Assembly (NCBI RefSeq): GCF_900116625.1
Contig: NZ_FPBE01000004.1
Location: 162,035 to 226,034 of the forward strand
Length of the DNA stretch: 64,000 nucleotides
Reading direction: 5' to 3'
DNA from: Idiomarina abyssalis
GTDB taxonomy: Bacteria; Pseudomonadota; Gammaproteobacteria; Enterobacterales; Alteromonadaceae
The position numbers were made by a program, and so were the translations under genes. How positions within the stretch are numbered: position 1 is the first letter of the stretch; every line of letters begins with the position of its first letter. This document shows positions 1-8,694 of this stretch, piece after piece. Under the pieces are notes generated by a model. The model made no database searches. It saw only the letters and a list, made by a program, of their open reading frames with translations, and was not told the DNA's origin.

Positions 1-207
1 GCCTATGTGGGCGATGATACCCCCGACTTAGCTCTGATTAAGGCAGCCGGCCTGGGTATTGCAGTACAGGATGCTCACGCATCGGTGCAGCAGCAAGCCG
101 ATTATATTACCCGTTGTCACGGCGGATACGGAGCAGTGCGGGAAGTCTGCGATCTCATCATGCTCAGTCAGGGCCAACTGCACCTGGCAACAGGAGCCAG
201 TGTGTGA
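1..207 (+). CDS. kdsC: 3-deoxy-D-manno-octulosonate 8-phosphate phosphatase, 3' end only
   Basis: This is the C-terminal 68 residues of KdsC, cut by the window edge. The enzyme dephosphorylates KDO-8-P to give KDO for lipopolysaccharide inner core synthesis in the cytoplasm. The frame is open from base 1 and carries the HAD-phosphatase motif IV (VGDDTPD) that binds Mg2+. It also has the family's C-terminal stretch ending in GGYGAVREVCDLI. The stop codon overlaps the GTG start of lptC (GTGA at 204-207), so the two genes are probably translationally coupled. kdsC next to lptCAB is the usual gammaproteobacterial order. Confidence 0.93.
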   Translation, partial: AYVGDDTPDLALIKAAGLGIAVQDAHASVQQQADYITRCHGGYGAVREVCDLIMLSQGQLHLATGASV

Positions 208-767
208 GCCGACGAGTTACTGTCATTCTTATTCTGCTATTCGGTGCCGGACTTTTGCTTGTCTGGCGCCCTTTTGGTGATGACACAGACGACGGTAGTG
301 CAACGGCAACGCGCATGATGCGACCGGATTTCACCGCTTTTGGTCTGGAAACCCGCATTTTCGAGAGTGACGGCTTACTTGCGCATAAAATCAAGTCAGA
401 GAAGATGTCGCATTATAATCAAATAGGCTTAACCGAACTTGAGCAGCCTACCTACACTGTCTTCTCGGAACAGGGTGACGAAATTTGGGAGGTCAGCTCT
501 GCACAGGGCACTTTCTACGATGATCAAACTCTGATTTTAGAGCGCGATGTTGAAATCCTTGCGTTAGAGCCTGATACTCGAATTAAGCAAGTGTTAACCG
601 AATACCTGATTGTTGATTTGAAAAACCAATCAATGAGCACCGAACACCCGGTGAGCATTCACGGACCCCGGCTATTAATTCGCGGTAACGGAATGAGTGC
701 TGACCTGAAAGCTGAACGAATGGAGCTAAAAAGACATGTTAAAACGATTTTCCAGCCTGCTGAGTAG
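204..767 (+). CDS. lptC: LPS export ABC transporter periplasmic protein LptC
   Basis: LptC is the bitopic inner-membrane protein that passes lipopolysaccharide from the LptBFG transporter to the periplasmic LptA bridge. The 187-residue product has one N-terminal membrane anchor (about residues 5-20, VTVILILLFGAGLLLVW) followed by a periplasmic beta-jellyroll domain. The start is taken as GTG at 204 because CAGGAG lies seven bases upstream and the codon overlaps the kdsC stop. An earlier in-frame ATG at 114 would add about 30 charged residues before the anchor and lie deep inside kdsC. The gene overlaps lptA by 32 bases. Confidence 0.92.
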   Translation: MSRRVTVILILLFGAGLLLVWRPFGDDTDDGSATATRMMRPDFTAFGLETRIFESDGLLAHKIKSEKMSHYNQIGLTELEQPTYTVFSEQGDEIWEVSSAQGTFYDDQTLILERDVEILALEPDTRIKQVLTEYLIVDLKNQSMSTEHPVSIHGPRLLIRGNGMSADLKAERMELKRHVKTIFQPAE

Positions 768-1278
768 TTTTGCCCTTATTGCCTTAGTGCCTTGTGCAGT
801 TATGGCTCAGGGTAAGTCCGACTTTAGCCAGCCTATGGAAGTAGAGTCGAGCCAGGAAGAGCTGGACATTAAAAACAACCGATTAGTTTTAACTGACAAT
901 GTCATTATTCGTCAGGGGTCGTTATTAATCCGGGCAGACAGACTTGAAGCCTCAGCCAGCGAAAATGCAGAACAAGCCGATACTTTTGTTGCAGAAGGCA
1001 CTCCGGCTACTTACAGTCAGACTCTGGACGACGGCAATAAAATAAACGCAGAGGCCAACAAAATTACCTACTTTCAATCGGAACAGCGCCTGGAGCTTAG
1101 CGGAAAAGCCCGTATTTCCCAGGGCAGCAGCAGCTCCAGTGGTGATCTCATCACCTATGATTTAGACAAACAAACTATAACGGCGACCAGTTCCGGTGAA
1201 GAAGACAGTCGCGTCATCACCATTTTTACGCCAAAGGCAAAAACTGACTCCAACGAGAACAATAACGAGAACCCTTAA
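736..1278 (+). CDS. lptA: LPS transport periplasmic protein LptA
   Basis: LptA forms the periplasmic beta-jellyroll filament that carries lipopolysaccharide from LptC to LptD. The 180-residue protein begins with a typical signal peptide (positive MLKR, hydrophobic core, cleavage near AVMAQG at about residue 25). An OstA-type domain follows, including the family segment [13 protein letters not shown]. The C-terminus is hydrophilic and rich in Asn and Glu. The start lies inside the end of lptC and lptB follows after one base, so lptC, lptA and lptB are almost certainly one transcript. Confidence 0.95.
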   Translation: MLKRFSSLLSSFALIALVPCAVMAQGKSDFSQPMEVESSQEELDIKNNRLVLTDNVIIRQGSLLIRADRLEASASENAEQADTFVAEGTPATYSQTLDDGNKINAEANKITYFQSEQRLELSGKARISQGSSSSSGDLITYDLDKQTITATSSGEEDSRVITIFTPKAKTDSNENNNENP

Positions 1279-1279
1279 T

Positions 1280-2005
1280 ATGGCAACCTTACGAGTTAAA
1301 CACTTAGCCAAAAGCTATAAAAGTCGTCAGGTTGTTAAAGACGTCAGCCTGGAGGTCAGCCAGGGACAGGTTATTGGGTTATTAGGGCCTAATGGAGCCG
1401 GCAAAACAACCACCTTTTATATGATTGTGGGGCTGGTTAACAGCGATAAAGGCCAAATTTTACTGGATGATAACGACCTCACTTTACTGCCAATGCATGA
1501 GCGGGCGCGCAGAGGTATTGGTTACCTGCCACAGGAAGCTTCTATTTTCAGAAAGCTAACGGTACGTGACAACCTGATGGCCATTTTAGAAACCCGCAAA
1601 GCGTTATCAGACAACGACAGAGAAGAACAGCTCGATGCCTTACTCGAAGAGTTTAATATTGGGCACATTGCCAACAGCCAGGGAATGAGTCTGTCAGGCG
1701 GTGAGCGCCGACGGGTTGAAATAGCCCGGGCGCTGGCAGCAGAACCCACTTTTATTCTTTTAGATGAGCCTTTCGCCGGTGTCGACCCCATATCCGTCAT
1801 TGATATCAAAAAAATCATTGAGCATTTAAAGCAACGTGGTATTGGCGTATTGATTACCGACCATAATGTTCGTGAAACCCTATCGGTTTGTGAACACGCC
1901 TATATTGTTAGTCATGGCGAACTTATTGCCAGTGGGGACGCAGAAAGTATATTATCGAATCAACAGGTTAAAGACGTTTACCTCGGTGAGCAGTTCACCT
2001 TATAA
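1280..2005 (+). CDS. lptB: LPS export ABC transporter ATP-binding protein LptB
   Basis: LptB is the cytoplasmic ATPase that powers LPS extraction by LptF/LptG. The 241-residue protein has a Walker A motif ([10 protein letters not shown], about residues 38-47), the ABC signature LSGGERRR, a Walker B with catalytic Glu ([10 protein letters not shown]) and the H-loop in ITDHNVRE. The start is set at the ATG at 1280, which begins MATLRVKHL and matches the family length. A longer reading from 1196 would run back into lptA. rpoN starts 21 bases downstream, the standard neighbour in proteobacteria. Confidence 0.97.
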   Translation: MATLRVKHLAKSYKSRQVVKDVSLEVSQGQVIGLLGPNGAGKTTTFYMIVGLVNSDKGQILLDDNDLTLLPMHERARRGIGYLPQEASIFRKLTVRDNLMAILETRKALSDNDREEQLDALLEEFNIGHIANSQGMSLSGGERRRVEIARALAAEPTFILLDEPFAGVDPISVIDIKKIIEHLKQRGIGVLITDHNVRETLSVCEHAYIVSHGELIASGDAESILSNQQVKDVYLGEQFTL

Positions 2006-2026
2006 CGTGAAACCGGGACAGTCATT

Positions 2027-3487
2027 ATGAAGCAAAGTCTGCAGCTAAAAATTGGTCAGCATCTGACCATGACGCCACAACTTCAACAGGCCATTCGCCT
2101 GCTGCAGCTTTCCTCGCTCGACCTTCAGGCTGAAATTCAGGATGCACTGGACGGTAATCCTCTGTTAGAAGTTGAAGGCGATGCCAGCAACGAGGCTGAC
2201 AATTCCGACACCCGAAATATAGAAGAGCGGGATGACAGTCAGCGAGAAACCTCAGACGTTATAAAAACTCAGGAAATGCCGGATGAGTTACCGGTAGACA
2301 GCAGTTGGGATGACACCTACTCCAGCCAGACACCGGTCAATGGAGCCGCGCCCTCGGGTAAGTCGTTTGACGGTGACTTTGAAGTTTACCAGGGCTCGAC
2401 CAGTGAGTCGTTGCAAGATCACTTGCTTTGGCAAATGCAGCTTTCCCACTTTTCTGAGGAAGACACCGCCATAGCCGAAGCCATTATCGAAGCTATAGAC
2501 GACAACGGCTACCTAATGGTCGATGTTGATGAAATTATTGAAGCGGTGCGCCTGCCGGAAGTAGAAGCAGAAGAAGTTTGTATGGTGCTTAAACGCATTC
2601 AGCACTTCGACCCAATAGGTGTGGGAGCACGCAGCGTCAGCGAATGCCTTGCCATCCAATTGCGTCAACTGAGCGACGACACTGAGTACAAAGAGGTTGC
2701 TCTGTGCTTAGTGACTGAACATATGGATTTACTGGGTAGCCGGGACTTTCGCACCATTCAGCGTAAATTAAAGCTCTCGGAAGACGACTTGCGTCAAACC
2801 ATGCGCTTGATTCAGCAGTTACACCCCCACCCGGGTGAGCAAGTTGCACAACAACCCGTTGAATATGTCATTCCGGATGTTGCTGTGACAAAAAAAAATG
2901 GGCGTTGGATGGTCGAATTGAATCCCGACAGCGTACCTAAATTAAAGGTCAATGAAGAATACGCTGCATTGAGTAAAGCAGCAAAGTCGGTAGCAGACAG
3001 TCAGTACATAAAAAACCACACGCAGGAAGCGCGTTGGTTTATAAAAAGCCTGGAAAGTCGAAATGACACGTTGCTAAAAGTTGCCAACTGCATAGTACAA
3101 CGCCAACAAGGCTTTTTTGAGCATGGCGAAGAAGCCATGAAGCCTATGGTTTTAAATGATGTCGCCGAAGCGGTGGATATGCACGAAAGCACCATTTCGC
3201 GGGTGACAACACAGAAATACTTACACTGTCCGCGGGGCGTGTTTGAGTTAAAATACTTTTTCTCAAGTCATGTCAGCACTGAGGGCGGTGGTGAGTGTTC
3301 AAGCACTGCAATACGTGCTTTAATTAAGAAGATGGTCGCTGCAGAAAACCGCAGTAAACCGTTAAGTGACAGCAAAATTGCTGAACTGATAGCTGAACAA
3401 GGTATCCAAGTAGCAAGGAGGACAATTGCGAAGTATCGGGAATCGTTAAACATTCCATCATCGAGCCAACGCAAAAGTCTTTTGTAA
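2027..3487 (+). CDS. rpoN: RNA polymerase sigma-54 factor
   Basis: This is the 486-residue alternative sigma factor that recognises -24/-12 promoters and needs AAA+ activators. Region I is Gln/Leu-rich (QHLTMTPQLQQAIRLLQLS, residues 12-30). An acidic region II follows at about residues 50-120, then the core-binding domain. The C-terminal helix-turn-helix includes HESTISRVTTQKY, and the diagnostic RpoN box reads ARRTIAKYRE near residue 470. Hpf, PtsN, RapZ and Npr downstream are the conserved rpoN cluster linking sigma-54 with the nitrogen PTS. Confidence 0.98.
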   Translation: MKQSLQLKIGQHLTMTPQLQQAIRLLQLSSLDLQAEIQDALDGNPLLEVEGDASNEADNSDTRNIEERDDSQRETSDVIKTQEMPDELPVDSSWDDTYSSQTPVNGAAPSGKSFDGDFEVYQGSTSESLQDHLLWQMQLSHFSEEDTAIAEAIIEAIDDNGYLMVDVDEIIEAVRLPEVEAEEVCMVLKRIQHFDPIGVGARSVSECLAIQLRQLSDDTEYKEVALCLVTEHMDLLGSRDFRTIQRKLKLSEDDLRQTMRLIQQLHPHPGEQVAQQPVEYVIPDVAVTKKNGRWMVELNPDSVPKLKVNEEYAALSKAAKSVADSQYIKNHTQEARWFIKSLESRNDTLLKVANCIVQRQQGFFEHGEEAMKPMVLNDVAEAVDMHESTISRVTTQKYLHCPRGVFELKYFFSSHVSTEGGGECSSTAIRALIKKMVAAENRSKPLSDSKIAELIAEQGIQVARRTIAKYRESLNIPSSSQRKSLL

Positions 3488-3515
3488 CTTTGTTAACTGC
3501 AAGAAGGAAGACGTT

Positions 3516-3803
3516 ATGCAAATTAATTTGACCGGTCACCACATCGATATTACCGAAGCTTTACGTGACTACGTAGACACAAAATTTGCCAAGCTGGAAC
3601 GACATTTTGACCACATTACTAATGTTCACGTCATCCTAAATGTTGAAAAAACAATTCAAAAAGCGGAAGCTACGCTGCACGTGAATGGCGGTGAAATTTT
3701 TGCCGACGCAAAACACGACGATATGTACGCGGCCATCGACGGTTTAATCAATAAACTGGACCGTCAGGTGATTAAACACAAAGAAAAAATGAAACAACAT
3801 TAA
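3516..3803 (+). CDS. hpf: Ribosome hibernation promoting factor, short form
   Basis: The 95-residue protein has the short HPF/YfiA fold that binds the 30S decoding centre in stationary phase and, with RMF, gives 100S dimers. The start MQINLTGHHIDIT and the acidic/His segment KLERHFDHI are typical. The length is that of the short gammaproteobacterial form without a C-terminal dimerisation domain. AAGAAGGAAGA lies just upstream of the ATG. The position between rpoN and ptsN is conserved. Confidence 0.95.
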   Translation: MQINLTGHHIDITEALRDYVDTKFAKLERHFDHITNVHVILNVEKTIQKAEATLHVNGGEIFADAKHDDMYAAIDGLINKLDRQVIKHKEKMKQH

Positions 3804-3806
3804 CCC

Positions 3807-4277
3807 ATGCAACTGAGTGAATTGTTAAGTCCCGACTGCACCAAGTGTGCAGTCGAGGGCGCAAGTAAAAAACGACTGCTTGAAACCATTAGTCAAATCG
3901 TAGCTCCTAAGTTGTCCGGCATTACCCGCCACGACATTTTTGAGAGCCTATTGAACCGTGAGCGCCTGGGCAGTACGGGAATTGGCTTAGGTATCGCAAT
4001 TCCTCATGGCCGATTGCCCAATGCTAACCACCCGGTTGCGGTATTGCTCACGTTAGATGAGCCGATTGAGTTTGACTCTATCGACAATCAACCCGTCGAT
4101 ATTATCTTCGCGCTTCTGGTACCAGAATCCGAACACGAAAACCATTTGCAGACTTTGGCTTCTGTCGCTCGCCGTATGAATGACAAAGACTGCACACGTG
4201 CACTACGCCAGGCTGACTCCGACAAAGACTTATACCAATTATTTATTGGCGAAGGTGAGCAGTCGCCATGCAACTGA
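3807..4277 (+). CDS. ptsN: Nitrogen-related PTS EIIA component
   Basis: PtsN receives phosphate from Npr and acts as a regulator (potassium transport and stress responses in E. coli) rather than in sugar uptake. The 156-residue protein has the EIIA-mannitol-type fold. The active-site His lies in GIAIPHGR (His67), preceded by the family segment RERLGSTGIG. The start follows hpf by only three bases and the end overlaps rapZ by 10 bases, so translation is probably coupled through the cluster. Confidence 0.96.
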   Translation: MQLSELLSPDCTKCAVEGASKKRLLETISQIVAPKLSGITRHDIFESLLNRERLGSTGIGLGIAIPHGRLPNANHPVAVLLTLDEPIEFDSIDNQPVDIIFALLVPESEHENHLQTLASVARRMNDKDCTRALRQADSDKDLYQLFIGEGEQSPCN

Positions 4278-5119
4278 TCATTGTTAGTGGTCGTTCCGGT
4301 TCAGGTAAAACCATCGCATTGCGAGTCCTTGAGGATTTAGGTTTTTACTGCGTCGATAATTTGCCAATAAGCCTGCTACCTACGTTAGTACATGCCGTTA
4401 TCGAGCAATACCAGAAAATTGCCATTAGCATTGATGTTCGTAACTTACCCGAACACTCCGAAGAACTGCTGGATTCACTCAATTTTTTGCCCAAAGGCGT
4501 AGAGCCCGAAATTCTGTTCATTGATGCAGACGACAACACCTTATTAAAGCGTTTCGGTGAAACCCGGCGACTACACCCACTCTCTCAAAAAGAACTGCCT
4601 TTACTGGAAGCGCTTCAAACCGAGCATAAGATGCTTGAGCCTATTATGGAGCGTGCCACCTGGCGTCTCGACAGTAGCGACTTGTCGCTGCACCAGCTGA
4701 GCGAACAGGTTACTGAGCGTGTACTTGGTCGCGCAGATAAAAAACTCATTATTGTCTTTCAGTCGTTTGGCTTTAAATATGGCTTACCCAAAGACGCCGA
4801 CTTTGTTTTTGACGCGCGAATTTTACCGAACCCACACTGGCAACCTGAGCTAAAGTTGTTAACGGGGTTGGATACCGACGTCCAACTCTTCTTTCGCCAA
4901 CAACCTTTAGTCACTAAGTTTATCTATCAGCTGGAAAACTTTCTCGACACTTGGTTACCACATTTTCAGCGCAGCAACCGAAGTTATCTGACTATTGCCA
5001 CCGGCTGTACTGGTGGCCAGCACCGTTCAGTTTATATTTCTCAGCAGCTAGCCGAACGCTTTGAACAAAAAGACCTAAAGGTTCAGGTCAGACATCGGGA
5101 GTTAAAGCGCAATGGATAA
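4268..5119 (+). CDS. rapZ: RNase adapter protein RapZ
   Basis: RapZ is an RNA-binding adaptor that in E. coli presents the GlmZ small RNA to RNase E and thereby tunes GlmS and cell-wall precursor supply. The 283-residue protein has an N-terminal P-loop (GRSGSGKT, residues 8-15) and a C-terminal RNA-binding domain with the conserved segment CTGGQHRSV. Length and both motifs match the family. Whether a GlmY/GlmZ-type sRNA exists in this organism cannot be told from this window. It overlaps ptsN by 10 and npr by 8 bases. Confidence 0.96.
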   Translation: MQLIIVSGRSGSGKTIALRVLEDLGFYCVDNLPISLLPTLVHAVIEQYQKIAISIDVRNLPEHSEELLDSLNFLPKGVEPEILFIDADDNTLLKRFGETRRLHPLSQKELPLLEALQTEHKMLEPIMERATWRLDSSDLSLHQLSEQVTERVLGRADKKLIIVFQSFGFKYGLPKDADFVFDARILPNPHWQPELKLLTGLDTDVQLFFRQQPLVTKFIYQLENFLDTWLPHFQRSNRSYLTIATGCTGGQHRSVYISQQLAERFEQKDLKVQVRHRELKRNG

Positions 5120-5387
5120 AGTTTGCAGAAACCTAATTATTCGCAATAAACTGGGTCTGCATGCTCGCGCCGCAACCAAGCTGGCTCAATTAACACAAGA
5201 ATTTGATTCAACCATAACGGTGCGACAAGGCGAACAATGCGTGAATGCCGCCAGTGTAATGTGTCTGATGCTACTGGCCAGCCAACAGGGTAAATCTGTT
5301 GAAGTGTGTGCTGAAGGAAAAGATGCACAAGCGGCGCTGGATGCTGTTAGTGCGTTATTTGAAGATCGCTTCGAGGAAGACGAATAA
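5112..5387 (+). CDS. npr: Phosphocarrier protein Npr (nitrogen PTS HPr)
   Basis: This is an HPr-like carrier of 91 residues that moves phosphate from EI-Ntr (PtsP) to PtsN. The phosphorylated His is in GLHARAA (His17). The second conserved region, NAASVMCLMLLAS, contains the serine equivalent to Ser46 of HPr. The start overlaps the rapZ end by eight bases. mgtE begins two bases after the stop. Confidence 0.95.
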   Translation: MDKVCRNLIIRNKLGLHARAATKLAQLTQEFDSTITVRQGEQCVNAASVMCLMLLASQQGKSVEVCAEGKDAQAALDAVSALFEDRFEEDE

Positions 5388-5389
5388 AC

Positions 5390-6751
5390 ATGATTGCGGA
5401 ACTGTCCGACAAAGAATATGCCATGCAGCGCATCCAGGAGGTTAACTCCGCGCTGTCCGATGGTATGTTCGTTGCTGCTCGCCGTATGCTGCATAATATG
5501 CCGGCATGTGACGTGGCACTGTTGTTGGAGTCTTCGCCACCGAAAAGCCGTTCCATTGTCTGGAAACTGGTCGATGTTGAAGAACACGGTGAAATTCTTG
5601 AAGAACTGAACGAAGAAGTTCAGAAAGACATTATTCGCCAAATGGCACCGGAGAACCTTGCCGCTGCCACCGAAGGCATGGACACCGATGACCTGGCCTA
5701 CGTTTTGCGTGGCTTACCTGAGCCAGTCTATCAGGAAGTTCTGAAGTCCATGGACGAGAGCGACCGTGAACGTGCGGAAACAGCGCTCTCATACGCCGAA
5801 GACAGCGCTGGTGGTATCATGAACACCGATACTATCACCCTGCGCTCAGACGTCACTATAGACGTTGTTCTGCGTTACTTGCGTCTTAAGGGCGAACTGC
5901 CCGAAGCGACAGACAAACTCTATGTTGTCGACCGCAATGAAAAAGTCACCGGTGAGATATCTCTGACTCAACTACTGACCGTTGACCCGAGCCGCCGTAT
6001 TGATGAGATTATGTCGTCTGACATTACGACCATACCCGTCGATATGGAAGAAACCGAGGTCGCGAAGCTATTCGAACGCCATGACTGGGTATCCGCGCCG
6101 GTTGTCGACAGTGACCAGCAGCTTGTCGGTCGTATTACCATCGATGACGTGGTCGATATTATTCGCGAAGAAGCCCAGCACTCTATGTTGAGTATGGCGG
6201 GTCTGGAAGATGACGAAGATACCTTCGCCCCCGTATTAAAAAGTACCCGACGCCGGACAGTCTGGCTGGCGGTGAACTTAGTGACGGCGTTACTCGCCGC
6301 TATGGTCAGTTCCTTATTTGAAGATATTTTAGCGCAAATGGCGGTACTGGCTATTCTGAACACCATTGTGCCCAGTATGGGTGGTATCGCTGGTAGTCAG
6401 ACACTGACGCTGGTGATACGAGGTATGGCTCTGGGCCATATAGGAACCAGTAACTCCCGATGGCTTATCGGTAAAGAGTTAGCTATTGGTTTCTTAAACG
6501 GCATTATCTGGTCGGTGCTGATTGCGGCTGTCGTCGCGCTGTGGAAGCAGGACTGGTTAGTCGGTGGGATTATCGCCTTTGCAATGATGATGAACCTGGT
6601 AGCTGCCGCGTTAGCCGGTGCGACCATACCACTTGTTCTTAAGCGCTTTAATATTGACCCGGCTCTGGCGGGCGGGGTTATCCTCACTACCGTGACTGAC
6701 GTTGTCGGTATCTTTGCCTTCCTTGGCTCAGCAACCTTATTACTGTCTTAA
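5390..6751 (+). CDS. mgtE: Magnesium transporter MgtE
   Basis: MgtE is a Mg2+-gated channel for Mg2+ uptake in the inner membrane. The 453-residue protein shows the full architecture: an N-terminal superhelical domain with MgtE repeats (about 30-130), two CBS domains (about 135-255, including RIDEIMSSDITTIPVDMEE), a connecting helix, and five membrane segments from about residue 285. The motif NTIVPSMGGIAGSQTLTLVIRG belongs to the pore region. It starts two bases after npr, so it is probably co-transcribed. It is convergent with pmbA across an 11-base gap with no room for a terminator hairpin. Confidence 0.96.
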   Translation: MIAELSDKEYAMQRIQEVNSALSDGMFVAARRMLHNMPACDVALLLESSPPKSRSIVWKLVDVEEHGEILEELNEEVQKDIIRQMAPENLAAATEGMDTDDLAYVLRGLPEPVYQEVLKSMDESDRERAETALSYAEDSAGGIMNTDTITLRSDVTIDVVLRYLRLKGELPEATDKLYVVDRNEKVTGEISLTQLLTVDPSRRIDEIMSSDITTIPVDMEETEVAKLFERHDWVSAPVVDSDQQLVGRITIDDVVDIIREEAQHSMLSMAGLEDDEDTFAPVLKSTRRRTVWLAVNLVTALLAAMVSSLFEDILAQMAVLAILNTIVPSMGGIAGSQTLTLVIRGMALGHIGTSNSRWLIGKELAIGFLNGIIWSVLIAAVVALWKQDWLVGGIIAFAMMMNLVAAALAGATIPLVLKRFNIDPALAGGVILTTVTDVVGIFAFLGSATLLLS

Positions 6752-6762
6752 ATCTTTTTAGT

Positions 6763-8109
6763 TTAATTACCGGCAACACTCATTTGCTCTAACAATACAG
6801 AACCTGTGTGCAGCGCGTGGCGCTCATCGGTGTCATTACCTATGGCAACAATGTTCGCCAGCATGTCTTTTAAGTTACCGGCAATAGTGACTTCTTCTAC
6901 CGGATATTGAATTTCTCCGTTTTCAACCCAGAAGCCGGCGGCGCCACGTGAGTAGTCACCGTTGACCATATTCACGCCCTGGCCCATTAGCTCAGTTACC
7001 AGCAAACCAGTACCCATTTTCTTGCACAATTGTGCTAAAGAATTATCCTGCTGTGTAACTCGCCAATTGTGAATGCCTCCAGCGTGCCCGGTTGGCTGCA
7101 TACCCAATTTACGCGCGGCGTAACTGGCTAACAGGTAGGTCTGCAAAACACCGTCGGTAATAATATTCTGCTCTTTTGTCGCCAGGCCTTCTGCATCGAA
7201 TGGCGAGCTCGCCAGGCCACCAATAATGTGTGGTTTTTCCTGAATATTAAGCCACTCGGGCAGTACCTGTTTACCGAGCTGATCAAGCAGGAAGCTGGAT
7301 TTACGATACAAATTGCCACCGCTGATTGCGCTCACCAAGTGTCCAAACAAACTTCCGGCAATGTCTGCCCGGAAAATGACCGGCACTTTAGCGGTTGGTA
7401 CTTTGCGTGCACCTAAGCGGGACAAGGTTTCTGCAGCGGCCTCTTCGGCAACGCTTTCGGCAGATTTAAGTTCCTGCATCTTACGCGCAACAGAATAGCT
7501 CATGTCGCGCTGCATCTTGTCGCCCTCTTTGGCGATTAAAACGCAACTGAGGTTATGCCGGGACTGTAAATAGCCACCGATAAAACCATGACTATTACCG
7601 TAAACCCGAAAGCCGGTATGGCTGCCGTAATGCGCGCCGTCTGAATTAACAATGCGCTCATCCAGATTCAAAGCATGTTTCTCACAAGCCAGAGCCTGCT
7701 TTATAGCGTACTCAGCACTCTGATCACCCGGGTGGCACAAGTCCAGATCGGGCACATCGGTAGCCATTAATTCTGCCGGAGCCAAGCCATTGTATGGATC
7801 CGGAGAAGTGAACCGAGCAATATCACAGGCTTTATCAACTGCCGCACTAATTGCTTGCTCAGACAGGTCAGTGGTTGATGCCGAACCTTTCTGGTGTCCA
7901 CGGTAAACGCTAATACCCAGCGCACCGTCCTGATTAAACTCTACGGTTTCAACTTCTCCCAGGCGTGTGCCCACTGAAATACCTGAACTGTGGCTTATTG
8001 AGCACTCGGCAGAACTGACACCTTTGGCCTCAGCCAGACGCAGCGCTTCTTTTACCGCAGTCTCTACCTGCTTCATTTGAACCTGTAAGTCACTCAGTTG
8101 TACTATCAA
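6763..8109 (-). CDS. pmbA: Metalloprotease PmbA (TldE)
   Basis: PmbA (TldE) is the partner subunit of the TldD/TldE protease, known for processing microcin B17 and degrading CcdA. Unlike TldD it lacks the HExxxH zinc site, and none is seen here. The 448-residue start is placed at TTG 8109: AGGAG lies six bases upstream, and the resulting N-terminus aligns with known PmbA starts. A longer reading would cross into divergent darP. Conserved stretches include DGALGISVYRGHQKGSAS and the C-terminal GNLKDML. tldD lies just beyond darP in the same direction. Confidence 0.93.
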   Translation of the reverse strand: MIVQLSDLQVQMKQVETAVKEALRLAEAKGVSSAECSISHSSGISVGTRLGEVETVEFNQDGALGISVYRGHQKGSASTTDLSEQAISAAVDKACDIARFTSPDPYNGLAPAELMATDVPDLDLCHPGDQSAEYAIKQALACEKHALNLDERIVNSDGAHYGSHTGFRVYGNSHGFIGGYLQSRHNLSCVLIAKEGDKMQRDMSYSVARKMQELKSAESVAEEAAAETLSRLGARKVPTAKVPVIFRADIAGSLFGHLVSAISGGNLYRKSSFLLDQLGKQVLPEWLNIQEKPHIIGGLASSPFDAEGLATKEQNIITDGVLQTYLLASYAARKLGMQPTGHAGGIHNWRVTQQDNSLAQLCKKMGTGLLVTELMGQGVNMVNGDYSRGAAGFWVENGEIQYPVEEVTIAGNLKDMLANIVAIGNDTDERHALHTGSVLLEQMSVAGN

Positions 8110-8163
8110 AAAACTCTCCTCACTGCTAAACTGACGGCTTTGTAGCGCTAATGAATCGAACTT

Positions 8164-8679
8164 ATGCCTAAACGCCCAGCCGAAAATCCTGAACAATCTG
8201 ACGACTTCGTCAGCAAGTCCCAAAAAAAACGCGAAATGGCGGAACGCCAGGAGCTTGGGACTCAACTTGTCAATTTAACCGACAGCCAGTTAGCAAAAAT
8301 GCCACTGGATGATGAGCTGCGCGATGCCGTTTTACTTGCCCATAAAATTCGCAACAAGCACGAAGGCTACCGACGCCAGCTTCAATTTATTGGCAAGCTC
8401 ATGCGCTTACGTGATATTGCGCCTATTGAGCAAGCTCTAAATAATCTAAAAAATGCGCATCAACAGCAGACTTCTATCTTCCACGAGATTGAAACCACTC
8501 GCGATAAGCTGCTGCATGAAGGCGACGACGCTCTGCAAGCATTTATTGAGGAGCATCCTCATGCTGACCGCCAAAAACTGCGTCAGTTAATCCGCCTTGC
8601 AGAGAAGCAAAAAGCGGAACAAAAACCGCCTGTTGCCGCTCGTCAACTCTTCGTCTATTTACGTGAACTGCTTGCCTAG
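8164..8679 (+). CDS. darP: Ribosome biogenesis factor DarP (YjgA)
   Basis: This is a 171-residue, highly charged helical protein of the DUF615 family, which associates with late 50S assembly intermediates in E. coli. The N-terminal Lys/Glu-rich segment (SKSQKKREMAERQELG) and the following DSQLAKMPLDDELRDAV are family hallmarks. It is divergent from pmbA with 54 bases between starts, a spacing also seen in E. coli (yjgA-pmbA). It is convergent with tldD, and an inverted repeat covers its stop codon. Confidence 0.93.
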   Translation: MPKRPAENPEQSDDFVSKSQKKREMAERQELGTQLVNLTDSQLAKMPLDDELRDAVLLAHKIRNKHEGYRRQLQFIGKLMRLRDIAPIEQALNNLKNAHQQQTSIFHEIETTRDKLLHEGDDALQAFIEEHPHADRQKLRQLIRLAEKQKAEQKPPVAARQLFVYLRELLA

Positions 8680-8692
8680 CCGCAGGCAGTTC
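8665..8692. terminator. Hairpin over the darP stop, between convergent darP and tldD
   Basis: The arms 8665-8675 and 8682-8692 are complementary over 11 positions with one T:G pair, around a six-base loop that contains the darP stop. The T-tract after it is weak (GGTTATT). It is the only structure that could end transcription from either convergent gene here. Terminator activity is inferred from position and stem quality. Confidence 0.5.
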
Positions 8693-8694
8693 GG

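Noticed and set aside
114..203. Earlier ATG start for lptC
   Set aside because: It would place about 30 polar residues before the membrane anchor and overlap kdsC extensively; the GTG at 204 has a good ribosome binding site.
8110..8265. Long N-terminal extension of pmbA
   Set aside because: It crosses the darP start on the other strand and has no counterpart in known PmbA; TTG 8109 has AGGAG at the right distance.
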